Shown here: positions 42,425 to 53,240 of the stretch, in pieces
How the letters are laid out: the number at the start of each line of letters is the position of its first letter
How positions within the stretch are numbered: position 1 is the first letter of the stretch
NCBI GenBank assembly: GCA_021018815.1
Contig: JAITYX010000045.1
Span: 124,001 to 188,000 of the forward strand
Source: Talinum fruticosum
Taxonomy: Eukaryota; Streptophyta; Magnoliopsida; Caryophyllales; Talinaceae
Length of the DNA: 64,000 bases
Direction of reading: 5' to 3'
The notes under the pieces: model-generated
Told to the model about the DNA's origin: nothing
The model's input: the letters and a program-made list of their open reading frames with translations, nothing else
The model's database searches: none
Position numbers and translations under genes: made by a program

Positions 42425-43687
42425 TGATGGAAAGTGGACAGCCCTTGATCATGGACCGAGGACAAGTCATATAGAGAGATCAAACATGCATGGAAATCAG
42501 CCAAAGACACTTGAATTTCTTATTATCATTTTTGATCCCGGAGGATGAGAAGTCAAGAGTTTGATCTTTTATGAATTCATGTTCATAAATAATTATCTAC
42601 CTAAAGAGTCAAGAAGGTAGCTAGGAAGAAATCAGCTAGCAACCTAAAATCCTCCACGTTAAGGTATGATGAATTCGGCCATGACAAACAGTGAAGAGTC
42701 AAGTCTTTTGTACATAAATAACTTGGTGCATTCTTTTGGTCGGTCCAAGGTCCAAGAGCCATATGCTTAAACGTCTACAATGATGCATCAAAGGAGAAGA
42801 ATGAAGGCCTTCTAGAAACCTCTTGGAATATGTTGTGTTGGCCAAATGGAAATGAAGCTTGCTTAAGGGGAAAGGTCTCACAACCACATGTTCCCAATTC
42901 TCAAAATACTTGGCTAGAATTCATCCTAGCTTAACTTGGAGGAGAGGAAAGAATCTTGGTAGCTTTTATTATCATTTTACTTTAATTTTTAGCTTTGTTT
43001 CAGCTTTGTAAAATGCCATTGTTAGGCATTAAATTCAGCACACATGCTCATTGTAAAAACAACCTTGATGAATTTATAAACTTGAGCTTTGCTCCTTTTG
43101 AGATGGATTTCTCAACCCCGTGAATTCTCATTGCTGTATCCGAGCCTTGGCAAGCTTGGTGGTGTCCTTTGAGTCCTTACAATCCCCGGTGGTGTTTCTG
43201 TATCCGGCCAGATTGCAAGGTGCCCCTCGGTTCCCTTGGTGGTGTTTACGTATCCAAGCCGGAACCCAGGATTTATCCAGCGACTTTCCGCATTCATATC
43301 TCCCAATCCACAAATCATTTCATCCCCAAATTTCATCCACACCCCCATACACGAGTTGAGACCATTCCCATCAAATCTCAGCTCAATCCAAGAAGTATTC
43401 CATCCTCAGCACCAAAAACAAACAAAGAACCTCATTCTGGACAGCCGCCCAGCGTGACCTTCTGTTTGCCTTTGGTTCAAGGTGATCCCGACCTTGGATG
43501 CTGCCCAAATTTCACCACAGCCTTCCCTGACCAGTTAACTAACCCTTCACCAAATGTCGTGAAAAAACTCCATCATTTGCCCCTCCTTTCACCCTTTTCC
43601 CCAGAACCGCACCTGCAGGTCCTATTCGGACAGACTTGCTTGTTTGCGGTTTTGCTTCATCTTTGCTTCCGCTGCCACTATACATCA
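42425..43687 (+). repeat. N6 3' LTR
   Basis: 1263 bp, TGATGGAAAG...CACTATACATCA. Open tail from the LTR start ending FDPGG-stop (about 42426-42547). Roughly 15-20 differences from the 5' LTR are visible. Confidence 0.93.
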
Positions 43688-43860
43688 GCTAACCATCCCC
43701 ATTCTCTATTTGGGAGAATTTTAACATTTCTAGGTTAAGAAATGCAGGGCATAAATTGAGTTAGGTTGCTCCTCGGAAAGAGAATGATTTCCTTTCCACT
43801 TCAATTGATTTGAATGATATTAAACCCGAAGCTTGATTTTGGGAGCTGTAGCGGCTTGTT
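43688..43860 (+). other. Unassigned stretch
   Basis: 173 bp after N6 starting with the duplication GCTAA. I see no coding motif or repeat in it. It should be the continuation of 38470-38722. Confidence 0.4.
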
Positions 43861-43889
43861 ATGTTACGGGGGCTCACCTCCGTTTCCAC

Positions 43890-43895
<6 letters not shown>

Positions 43896-43925
<30 letters not shown>
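43896..43925 (+). repeat. (CT)n microsatellite
   Basis: Uninterrupted CT repeat in the leader just before the ATG at 43972. A similar run stands before the ATG at 48587, so it is a feature of the 3' ORF leader. Confidence 0.9.
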
Positions 43926-43930
<5 letters not shown>

Positions 43931-43971
43931 ATCTACTTTCTTATCTCTCTTACTCTCAACTTCTTTCCATC

Positions 43972-44240
43972 ATGCCTAAGAGAGGAAGCACCATGGAAGG
44001 AGGTTCAGCCACCAAGAAGGCTAGAACCAAATCCACTCGCTATGAGAATCCACAAAAGGATGCATCTAGGGGCAAAGTCCTTGCCTACAATTACAAGAAG
44101 CTCATCTTGGCCCAACAGTACTTCATAGAAGAGAAATTCTTCTCCACCACCAAATTTTCTTGGATTGAGCCTATGCTCAACACGAGTGCTTACAAGTTCT
44201 TGTGTTTATGTGATTCCATCAACCCGAACTCGTCACTAAA
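43972..44240 (+). pseudogene. N-terminal part of a copia 3' ORF, fused to C2 gag
   Basis: ATG at 43972 (MPKRGSTMEGGS), with basic TKKARTKS and then KVLAYNYKKLILAQQYFIEE and FFSTTKFSWIEPMLNTSAYK. The same order occurs at 48587 in C3 (MPKSGSAP, TKKPRTKS, FFPTTTFSWLKHI), where the ORF stands before the 3' LTR. At about 44240 the sequence switches to copia gag. The 3' ORF of an upstream element and the gag of C2 therefore seem joined by a deletion that removed an LTR and the gag N-terminus. The basic motif could be a nuclear localisation signal. The apparent Ser-Leu repeat upstream in a longer frame is only the CT microsatellite. Confidence 0.7.
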
Positions 44241-45047
44241 GGCATATAAAAGAACTTCAAAGCCATGAACATCTTGAAGTGTGCAGTAGATGCCTCGGAA
44301 TTCAACGAGTATTAGCCTGTGACACAACTAAGGAGGTGTGGGACACTCTTGTCACCACCTATGAAGGCACAAGTCAAGTGAGATAATCGAAGATAAGTCG
44401 AGTATCTCCACAAGTACGAAACGTTCAAAATAGAGGCTGATGAGAGCATAACTCGGATGCATGTTCACTTCACTAAAATTGTCAACAATCTCAAATCACT
44501 CGGAAATAAGATGTCCAATGAAGAAGTGTTCGGAAAGCTTATGAGGAGTCTTTCGAAGAAAAGATGGGATCCCAAGGTAATAGCAATCGAGGAGGTTTAA
44601 GACCTCACCAAGCTAAAGCCGGATGAACTCATTGAAAAGCTTCTCACCCATGAGTTACACCTTGAGGAGGAAGAATATGAGGTCAACACCAAGAAGAACA
44701 TTGCTCTTATAGCCTCGGAGGAACATGGTCCATGTCCGAGCTCCTCAAACTCTAAAGAAGATCCCATGAGACTTTTGGCCAGGCTTTTAACAAATGATGA
44801 AGTACAAGAAGTGGCGAAGAAGCCCAAAAATGAGATTTTCAAATAGGATAAGAAAGGTAAATTCTCATCCCCTTCAAATTATTTTTTAACTAAAAACTCT
44901 AGTTGTTTTGAATGTAAAAGCGAGGAACATATTGTCAAGGATTTCCCAAAGAGAAGGAAAGATCGAAAGTAAAGGAAGGCAATGATGGCAACCTGGAGTG
45001 ATGAAGATTTAGATGAAGATAATAATGACATTGAAGATGAATCAAAG
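44241..45047 (+). pseudogene. C2 gag, UBN2-type domain and zinc knuckle (broken)
   Basis: Several frames: KAMNILKCAVDASEFNE, CDTTKEVWDTLVTTYEGTSQ, YLHKYETFKIEADESITRMH, LMRSLSKKRWDPKVIAIEEV and ELIEKLLTHELHLEEEEYEV. This is the standard UBN2 gag order. The zinc knuckle is at 44904-44945: CFECKSEEHIVKDF, where the last Cys is Phe. Gag would package copia RNA. The N-terminal third is missing, several stops are present, and the frame is cut by S6 after DEDNNDIEDESK. Confidence 0.87.
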
Positions 45048-46323
45048 TGATGGAGAGTGGGCAGCCTTCTGTTTTGAGCTGAGTGATATTCATGTTGAGA
45101 AGCTTTGTTTGCTTAATGGTCAGCCGAAAATGTTTGCTTATTTTATGACCAAGGGGAAAAGCTCAAAGTACAAGCGCATGATGCTAGTGGATCCCGGAGG
45201 ATGATGAGTCCGGATCATTAAGTTCTTATGATTTTGTTTATAAATAATTGAGTACCAATTTAGTTGAGAAGATTAGTGAACGTAGTCACCTAAAATCTCC
45301 ATGGTCAAGCAAGAAGGTTTGTTCTAGTCAAGGCCGGGAATGTTGCTATGTTATGCTCAAGGTACATAAATAAGTTGATGCTTAAAACATGGTCGGTCCA
45401 TGAGGATACTTCAGCCGAATGATGAGCAACAAAAGAAGATGATGACTAAGCATTCTAGAAGCATCAAGAATCAAAGAGCTTGGAGAAGGGGAAAACAAGC
45501 CTTAGCCACATGTTCCCAATTTTGGAATACTTGGCTAGAATTCACCTAGCTTGGCTTGGAGAAAGGGAAAGGAATATTGTTAGTTAGCATTTTATTTTTG
45601 CATTATTTTCAGCTTGAAATTCGGTTATGCTTTTCAGCTTTAATTTGGTTATGTAAAATGCCAAAGCTAGGCATTATATATTCAGCTCATGAGCTTCATT
45701 GTAAATCACCTTTTGATGAATATATATGAGTTTAAACTCTTGAGCTGGATTGCTCGTTTCGAATTCTCAAAGCTGTATCCGTGCTTGGCATCACGGTGGT
45801 GTTCTTTGAGTCTCCCAAGTCCCGGTGGTGTTGCTGTATCCGGACCGCTTAGGAGCGCCCTTGATTCACTCGGTGGTGTTGTCTGTATCCGAGCCCGAGT
45901 CAAGGTTCTATCCCTTCACTTTGCCGCCTCATATCTCACAAACCACCCAGCCATTTCACTCCAAATTTTAACCACAATCCTTCCAGTCCATCTACTTCCA
46001 TTCCTCCAAATTTCAGCCGCATCCAAGAACCCTTCCATCCTCCACATCAAAACCAAACAAAGGGTGTCAATCTGTACAGCCAGCCGGTTGCATCAACTTC
46101 AGGCTATCTGTTCAGGGAGTTCCCCTTATCCAAATTACACGAAACTTGGTCACAATCTTCCTTCACCAGTTACCATCCTTCCCACCAAATTTCAGCCAAG
46201 ACCAAGCACTTTTACCCCTCCATTTCCCCGATCTGCCAAGACTGCGCAAGCAGGCTGCATTCTGCCCGGTTGTGCTTGTTGCGGTTTTCTCCACTTTTTC
46301 TTTGCTTCCGCCACTACACATCA
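45048..46323 (+). repeat. S6: solo LTR of the N family, duplication CAAAG
   Basis: 1276 bp, TGATGGAGAG...CACTACACATCA, flanked by CAAAG at 45043-45047 and 46324-46328. It lies in the gag of C2. The LTR tail frame is fully open (DGEWAAFCFELSDIHVEK ... VDPGG-stop, 45049-45204). Confidence 0.96.
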
Positions 46324-47273
46324 CAAAGTGTCTCATGGCCTTAGCAGACTCGGAAGCTGAATCTGAGGCAAAAGCTAAAGCATCCGACAATAAGGAAATT
46401 GACCCTCGGGAGGTAATTGACTATTTCCTCAAATTTTCTAAGCAAGATTTAGCTAGATATATTTTCATTTTTGAGGAAAAGTCCAATTATGATTTTTCTC
46501 TATTTAAAGAAAAACTTGAGTGTTTAAAATTTGAGAACAAAATTTTAAAAACGGATTTGGAAAAACCGAGACTTAACATGAAGGTAGTTGAGACTAGTTC
46601 TTAAGATATCAGAATAGAAAATGAGCAACTAAAGAAGAAACTCATAAGGTCTCAAGATCTTGTTTTAAAACTCACTCAAGGTTAGAAAAAGCTCGATCTA
46701 CTTCATGGTTCTCAGTGTGTTTCTTTTCGAAAAGAGAGGCTTAGTTACAACTTAGAAAAGGAGAATAACTCTTCTAAGAGTATTTTAAAAACGATTCTTG
46801 AAAAATTCATTTTAAAAAAGCTGAGCATGGTCCTATTCATCCAAGGAAGAAAGGGACTCGGCATAGAACTTTTTATCAAAAGAAGTCTCCATAGTGAGTT
46901 TACAAAAAGAAAGATTATCATAAACAGGAGAGTCAATTTTGTAAGAAGAAGAGTTAGAATCGGACCAAGCCCAAAATAATTCAAACCTGGGTTCCCAAAG
47001 TGCTCTTCCCAAAAACCGACCTCGGTAAGGACAATTATTGGGTTTATAAGAGGAAGTGAGAAGGGTTAGTGTGTTTGTATTTTGCGGGCACCTCGGATAA
47101 AGAATAAGGATCATTGGTATCTCGATAGTGGTTGCTCAAGGCATATGTCCAGAGATTCAAGACTCTTTTCCGAGTTAGAAGAGATGGAAGGAGGAAATTT
47201 GGATATAACGAGCAAGGGTAACATTGTAGGGATTGGAGGGGTTGGTCACGATGATAACTCGGTCGGTCTAGTC
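46324..47273 (+). pseudogene. C2 gag C-terminus and protease N-terminal part
   Basis: Resumes after S6 with CLMALADSEAESEAKAKASD and a predicted coiled coil (FEEKSNYDFSLFKEKLECLK, ENKILKTDLEK, IENEQLKKKL). A basic Lys-rich stretch follows, then the protease: HWYLDSGCSRHMSRDSRLFS, with the Asp-Ser-Gly active site at 47124-47132, and KGNIVGIGGVG. The frame ends at the C3 insertion. The short frame of the interrupted protein continues directly after C3 with the usual YLIKGL.YNLLSVSRLC sequence, which confirms the insertion point. Stops in the coiled coil make it non-functional. Confidence 0.87.
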
Positions 47274-48155
47274 CGAAGACTCGGACTCGAAAACTAGACC
47301 ATTCCGAGTACTACCAAAGATAGGTACAAACCTCTTCCCTCCTATGTTTTGATTACAAGTCATTCTGAGTATTATAAAAACTATTGCATATGTTTTCATT
47401 CGATTCCGACTGACTCGGAAAACACATTTTCATCTATCATCTCACACTCGATGTTTCGAGTCACTCGGACACTACTCGGATTTATCGCATGTTCAAATAA
47501 TCTCTCTAACACTTCATATCCGAGTCCCGATCTGGATATCTTAAAGTAAAGTGAATTACAGCGTTAATTCATATTTCTAAGTCAGCATGTTTGTTTGAGA
47601 ATTATTTGTCCAAATCAAGTACATATACTTTAATATTTTCACTCTTATAACTTGATCTTTCTTAAGACTCGACTCTGAAGGAATTTGAGTATAATGTATA
47701 TTAGACTCAAAAATTCCACTCTTCTAGGCCTAAGATAATTATGAACTTAATTGTCTTAATTAAATTATTATCTCGTGCCTAATCTTGGACCAAACTATTT
47801 TATACTTTGAAAACCAAAATGATTTACTTTTGTAGGTTATCCAAACGAGGTTATCTTATTTTTGAATTACAAAAGTAACCGGCTTCAAGTCGTCAATCAC
47901 CAAGCAAACAAGGCTTTTCTACTTCGAACAAGGTTTAGAAGCTGTGCTAGGATTGTCTGTTTCCAAAACTTGAAAGCTTTAACGCTAAGCTCAACGGTGG
48001 TTTCCACATTACTTTTCGGACACCACCAGCTGATTAGAGCACCCTTAGGAGTCAAGAGCCATTGCACAACGTTCACATCTCAACGGATCTTTTCGAGTCA
48101 CTAAGAAGAACCGTTACAATGGTCACAAAGGACTTCCATTCAGAAATTAGTCACT
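47274..48155 (+). repeat. C3 5' LTR (3' part deleted)
   Basis: About 882 bp matching 50701-51576 closely. The first base pair of the end is changed (CGAAGACTC against TGAAGACTC). The match stops after CAGAAATTAGTCAC. No transcription start or R-U5 region remains. Confidence 0.88.
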
Positions 48156-48512
48156 CGAAACTTTAGTTAGACTCGGTTTTGGAGAAAATTGGACTTCAAA
48201 CTTCGAAATCATCTCTAGATTAGTGGAGAATTTCATAAATTTCTTTTAAAATTTCTCCTTTTCTTTCTCTCTACCGCGCGCATCGATCGGTGAACTAGCC
48301 GTTGGGTGCCGGACACTCGGAATTCTAACCATTGGAGAGCAGATGCAGACACACGGTCCGAGACGATCGTTGGAGGTTTAGGTCGAACGAATATCGAAGG
48401 ACATTTCTTTCGCTATAAATAGCATCCATTTCCCTTCATTTCGCTACTTTTCTCTCCGCTAACCTAAACTCTCGCATACTCACTCTTGCAATCTAAGCTC
48501 TCAAGCACTCTC

Positions 48513-48543
<31 letters not shown>

Positions 48544-48586
48544 GCTTCTTCGAGTTAGGTCGTCTTCTTCTCACAACTTCTCAACC
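48156..48586 (+). promoter_or_regulatory. C3 leader of the 3' ORF with internal TATA-like box
   Basis: Sequence between the deletion junction and the ATG at 48587. It holds CTATAAATAG at 48413-48422, about 165 bp before the ATG, a CT-rich region with a (CT)n run at 48517-48543, and the start context TCAACCATGCC. The first 140 bp resemble 63800-63960 downstream of the C2 RNase H. This looks like a separate promoter and leader for the 3' ORF. Whether it is used is unknown. Confidence 0.55.
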
Positions 48587-50210
48587 ATGCCTAAAAGCGG
48601 CTCCGCTCCATATTTTCTAGGCTCGCAACTAAGAAGCCTAGAACCAAAAGCCAAGAGGTTCCTTCTAACCCCTCTAAAGTCCTTGTCACCCAACACCTCA
48701 CGTTGGATGACAAATTCTTCCCAACCACAACCTTTTCGTGGTTGAAACACATCAAAAACACTAGGGTATACAATTTTCTTTATTTCGGTGAGTTCATATA
48801 CCCGGAACTCGTTGCTTGAGTTTTATTCGAACCTTTCTTGCTCCGAGGGGATCATCACCTCAAGAGTTCGCAACACGATGGTTCGTATTAATCTCTCTCT
48901 CCTCCATCGACTTCTTAAAGTTTTATCTATCTTCATCAACAGCAACACCATCCCCTTCAATGAAGTTGCTGATGAGTTCTTTGAAAAATACGCCAAAGAA
49001 GTCCCCGAGTCACGCAAGAACTTTTCTATGACTCGGATGAAGACTCGAGGCTAGACTTCTCTATTTCTTGCTGATGAGAACTTTCTTTTCTCACCACTCT
49101 AGCAAAGAGAATCCCAACTCAAAGATTCTCAAAGCTTTGTTTGACATTCTCGAGGGCTACGATGTAAACCTCTTCCCTGCCATTGTCAAGCGGATGGCCA
49201 CCATGCCTGCTCGGACTAAGAAATACACTCCTCTTCCTTTTCGAGCCCTACTTACCCTTATCTTTAAACAATTCAAGGTTATGCTCCCCTCGGACTCCAA
49301 ACGAAGTGTTTGAGGCCGCCATAGTAGTTGGCGTAAAAAGCTTCTCGGATACGGGTACCAGGAAACCCAACCCGGTGTCCGGGTCCATAGCTCGAATTGA
49401 GGCAACCTTCCCTCCGCCTCGGACTCGGACTCCTATCTCACTCCCTCCTCCACCTGGCGGTGCTTCCACCTCAGGTCCTCCTCACGAAGCCACTATTGCT
49501 TTGTCTATCGCACCGATAGACAAACTCTCCTTTGTGTCCACGGAAATCTAGGACACTCTTCGCTCCTTCAAGACCGTCCTTCAATCCATGACTATTAACC
49601 AAAAGACATCACAGTCTCGCATTCGAGAGCAACAAGATGTGCTCCTCGAAATGAAGGCTCTAGTTAAGGAGTAGTAGGAGATGATTGAGCTCCTCATAGA
49701 AAGGCGCACCAAAGCCCGCTCGGGACTCGGACAGTTCGAGATACGTCTAAAGAGTCCTCGAGCCCTGCCAAGTCTTCATCCGGAGAGGCGACTAAAGAAG
49801 AAGAGGAGGTTGCTGGTCAAGCGGCTCCTTCGAGGAGAAGGAGGAAGGAGAGAAGGAAGAAGAGAAAGAGGAAGAAGGAGAAGAGAAGGAAGAAGAAGTC
49901 GAGGGACAGGGTGCTCCGGGTCCTCAACCGAACCGATAAGCTCATACAGCAGTCCTAACCGACTCGAAAGACCCTGCGGATGTTGAACAGTTCGCGAAGT
50001 CAAGCCGGAGGAAGCACCCCCTCCGTGACGTTTCAAGAGGATGAGCCTCTGGACAACCTCATTCCGGGTCGAGCCACTCGGAGTTGAGCCACTCCCGAGA
50101 GATACCGAGTGCTGCAACCGCCCGGATCTTCAACATCTTCACAAGCATATCAGCGCATGCGCACTGCACGCTCATCCGCCTCAACTCGGATCGCCCCAAG
50201 TCCACCATCT
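48587..50210 (+). pseudogene. C3 3' ORF (plant transposon-protein-like, broken)
   Basis: ATG 48587 (MPKSGSAP) then, across frameshifts, TKKPRTKS, FFPTTTFSWLKHI, VYNFLYFGEF, LLEFYSNLSCSEGIITSRVR and NEVADEFFEKYAKEVPESR. The Glu-Phe-Tyr-Ser-Asn-Leu block and what follows resemble the plant family called putative plant transposon protein (PF20167-like), a tentative match by eye. A coiled-coil region comes next (DKLSFVSTEI, SMTINQKTSQSRIREQQDVL), then a Lys/Arg/Glu-rich tract (about 49790-49910) and QEDEPLDNLIPGR. The ORF sits between pol and the 3' LTR. No membrane segment is evident, so a true envelope is unlikely. It is broken in at least five places. Confidence 0.6.
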
Positions 50211-50700
50211 TAATGTTTTTTTTCTTCTCAATTTTATTATTTTTTTCTTTTGTCCGGACATCAAATTGTATCAACTTGATACATTCTTCCCCATTTTTTT
50301 GTATTTGCTGAAAGGCAAGGAGGAGAATACTAGAAAATTTGTTGTCTTACTTAGGGGAGTTTTCTCACCCACTCGTTATATGTATTTTCTATGTTTTTAT
50401 GTATATATATGAATGAAGTTTCTAATTTCGAGTATATTGATTTCCGAGTATAACTCTTTCTGAATTTGAATTTCTCATTTTGTTTTGCTCGATATATCAG
50501 CTTGTTTCTCTATCTTACTCGATATAATCACTCACCACTCTTCACCATATGAGTTATCTACGAAATATTCCGAGTTCAAAACAATTCACTCATTACTCTA
50601 TTTTCTGCAATATTTCACTGAGTCGAATGAAAACTCATGATTCTTTCACTAATAAAGTTTTTGTCTAAGTATGGAATGTCTTTCATCAAAAAGGGGAGAT
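50211..50700 (+). other. C3 3' spacer and polypurine tract
   Basis: AT-rich, no ORF of note, matching 36521-37027 of C1. The purine run AAAAAGGGGAGAT at 50688-50700 abuts the 3' LTR. Confidence 0.78.
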
Positions 50701-52184
50701 TGAAGACTCGGACTCGGAAACTATACCATTATGAGTACTACCAAAGACAAGTACAAACCTCTTCCCTCCTATGTTTTGATTACAAGTCATTCCGAGTATT
50801 ATAAAAACTATTGCATATGTTTTCATTCGATTCCGACTAACTCGGAAAACACATTTTCATCTATCATCTCACACTGATGTTTCGAATCACTCGGATACTA
50901 CTCAGATTTATCGCATGTTCAAATAATCTCTCTAACACTTCATATCCGAGTCTCGATTGGATATCTTGAAGTAAAGTGAATTACAACGTTAATTCATATT
51001 TCAAAGTCAGCATGTTTGTTTGAGAATTATTTGTCCAGATCAAGTACATATACTTTAATATTTTCACTCTTATAACTTGATCTTTCTTAAGACTCGACTT
51101 CGAAGGAATTTGAGTATAATGTATATTAGACTCAAAAATTCCACTCTTCTAGGCCTAAGATAATTATGAACTTAATTGTCTTAATTAAATTATTATCTCG
51201 TGCCTAATCTTGGACCAAACTATTTTATACTTTGAAAACCAAAATGATTTACTTTTGTAGGTTATCCAAACGAGGTTATCTTATTTTTGAATTACAAAAG
51301 TAACCGGCTTCAAGTCGTCAATCACCAGCAAACAAGGCTTTTCTACTTCGAACAAGGTTTAGAAGCTATGCTAGGATTGTCTGTTTCCAAAACTTGAAAG
51401 CTTTAACGCTAAGCTCAACGGTGGTTTCCACATTACTTTTCAGACACCACCAGCTGATTAGAGCACCCTTAGGAGTCAAGAGCCATTGCACAACGTTCAC
51501 ATCTCAACGGATCTTTTCGAGTCACTAAGAAGAACCGTTACAACGGTCACAAAGGACTTCCGTTCAGAAATTAGTCACAACGGCTAATTTGTTTGGTCAT
51601 TTATAAATAGAAGCCAACTCTTAAGACTTGAAGATTGATGGACATATTGTCAATACATATTACTTAAGCAAAAGTCATTGTATTCATACTCAATATTCTA
51701 TTTACATCTCCTAGATTGTAAATTAGACTCTCCGGGTTATAAAGTCTTGTAATAAGTTACAGACTCTTTCTTACTTTCTAACTAAGGTACCTTGACTGAG
51801 CTGTAAGGGTTAACTCAACTCAGTTGCCCCTAACTGTAAAGGTTACCTCGGTTAGGAAGTATTAGATCGGATAAGGGAATTTCGACTCTAGGAAAACTCT
51901 ATAAGCAATTGTTTAAGGGAGCAATTCTGGTTGAGTCGATCTGTTGTATTTTGTGGATTCAAAATATTGGATTTGACTTGGTGCTTGGACTAGCATTATC
52001 CTTGATTTTTTGCCCCGGGAGGGTTTGCACGTATGTTTGAGTTCACATTTTCGAGTCCAATCTAGGCTCAAACTATCTTGATTATTCTTTTTAAGCATAA
52101 ATCTTCCAAGTTTGTTAAAATTTCCTCATCACCCTATTCACCCTCTCTCTAGGGTGACTAAGACTCTCCAAGAGTAAACCTTCA
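50701..52184 (+). repeat. C3 3' LTR
   Basis: 1484 bp, TGAAGACTCG...AAACCTTCA. TATA-like TTATAAATAG near 51600-51610 and the block CCTCATCACCCTATTCACCC near the end. TAGTC follows. Confidence 0.92.
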
Positions 52185-52189
52185 TAGTC

Positions 52190-53240
52190 TACCTTATCAA
52201 GGGGCTCAGGTACAATCTTTTGAGTGTCTCCCGGTTGTGTGACAAAGGATAAGAGGTAAGGTTCACTTAGACCAATTGCTTCATTACTAATCCTACTTCA
52301 AATGTGACAAAACTCTTTTGTCCGAGGTCGAGTAACACCTATATCATTCATCTCTCTCATTCTACTCAGAACATGTCATGTTTAAAAGCTTCTATTAATG
52401 ATGAATCATGGACATGACATCATAGATTACGACATATTAGTATGCATACCATTAAGAAACTTGCTTCACAAGGATTAGTCTGAGGATTCCCTAAATGTAA
52501 TTTAGAAAAAGATAAAATTTGTGATGCATGTACAAAAGGGAAACAAGTTAGATCTTCATTTAAGCTAATTAAAATTGTTTCCACCTCGAAAGTGCTTAAA
52601 GTAATTCATATGGACTCATATGGTGAAATCCCTGTTAAAAGTCGAAGAGGTAAATCATATGTGCTAGTTATTGTTGATAATCACTCATGATTTATCCGGG
52701 CCTTTTTCTGAGAAACAAGAATGAAGCCTTTAAAGAGTTCACCAAAGTTTGCGAGGCAAATTCAAGTGAAGTTTGAGACTCAAATTAGAAGGATAAGAAT
52801 TGACCCAGGAAGGGAGTTTGATTACTCAAAATTTGCGGACTTCGCGACAAAAATTGCATCTCCCACAACTTTTCTTACCCATATTGCCCTAATAGAATGG
52901 AATGGTGGAGAGAAAGAACATAACTCTTAAAGAAATAGGAAGGATCGTGATGATTGAAAATAATTTTCCTTACTATTTCCGGGATGAGGCGATGAACACA
53001 ACAAATTACACACTCAACGGATGCTCATTCGCCAATATTGAAGAAAACACCCTACGAGCTATACAAGGGAAAGAAGCTAAACACCTCATACTTCAAGCCA
53101 TTCGGGTGTAAGTGTTTTGTGCATAATAATGGTAAGGAAAATTTGACTAAGTTTGATGCTGGGTCGGATGAAGGCATATTTCTAAGCTATTATTTACATA
53201 GTAAAACTTACTCGCATTTTTAATAAAAGGACTAAGTAAG
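52190..53240 (+). pseudogene. C2 integrase (broken)
   Basis: Starts with the end of the protease and a GAG-pre-integrase region (LRHISMHTIKKLASQGLV, CNLEKDKICDACTKGKQVRS) carrying the Cys pair of the zinc domain. The core shows Asp in VIHMDSYGEIPVKSRRGKSY, a second Asp in RIDPGREFDYSKF, and Glu in MVERKNITLKEIGRIV, so all three acids can be traced. TPYELYKGKKLNTSYFKPFG and FDAGSDEGIFLSYY form the usual C-terminal part. It joins element cDNA to the chromosome. Stops and frame changes at about 52480, 52690, 52890 and 53110 break it. Confidence 0.87.

Larger units (their letters stand above)
38728..43687 (+). mobile_element. N6: complete non-autonomous LTR element, plus strand
   Basis: 4960 bp: 5' LTR 38728-39991, primer site 39996-40007, gag-like ORF from 40168, pol-derived ORF pieces to 42396, polypurine tract 42414-42424, 3' LTR 42425-43687. 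Flanks GATAA (38723-38727) and GCTAA (43688-43692) are probably one duplication with a later change. Same internal organisation as N5, older by LTR divergence. Confidence 0.92.
47274..52184 (+). mobile_element. C3: internally deleted Ty1/copia element, duplication TAGTC
   Basis: Partial 5' LTR (47274-48155), then directly the region upstream of the 3' ORF, the 3' ORF (48587-50210), 3' spacer, polypurine tract and a full 3' LTR (50701-52184). TAGTC at 47269-47273 and 52185-52189 is the target duplication. One deletion removed the 3' part of the 5' LTR, the primer site and all of gag-pol. Either the element was already deleted and was mobilised in trans, or the deletion came later. It was inserted in C2, a relative. 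Confidence 0.93.

Noticed and set aside
43861..43971. Apparent signal peptide (Ser-Leu repeats) before MPKRGS
   Set aside because: It is the translation of the CT microsatellite. The ATG at 43972 matches the start of the C3 copy.
49776..50117. 113-codon minus-strand frame rich in Leu and Pro
   Set aside because: Antisense to the Lys/Arg/Glu tract of the C3 3' ORF. Composition effect.
48587..50210. A captured or resident cellular gene
   Set aside because: Copies at three places share the same copia context (spacer, polypurine tract, LTR). No introns or independent flanks are seen.
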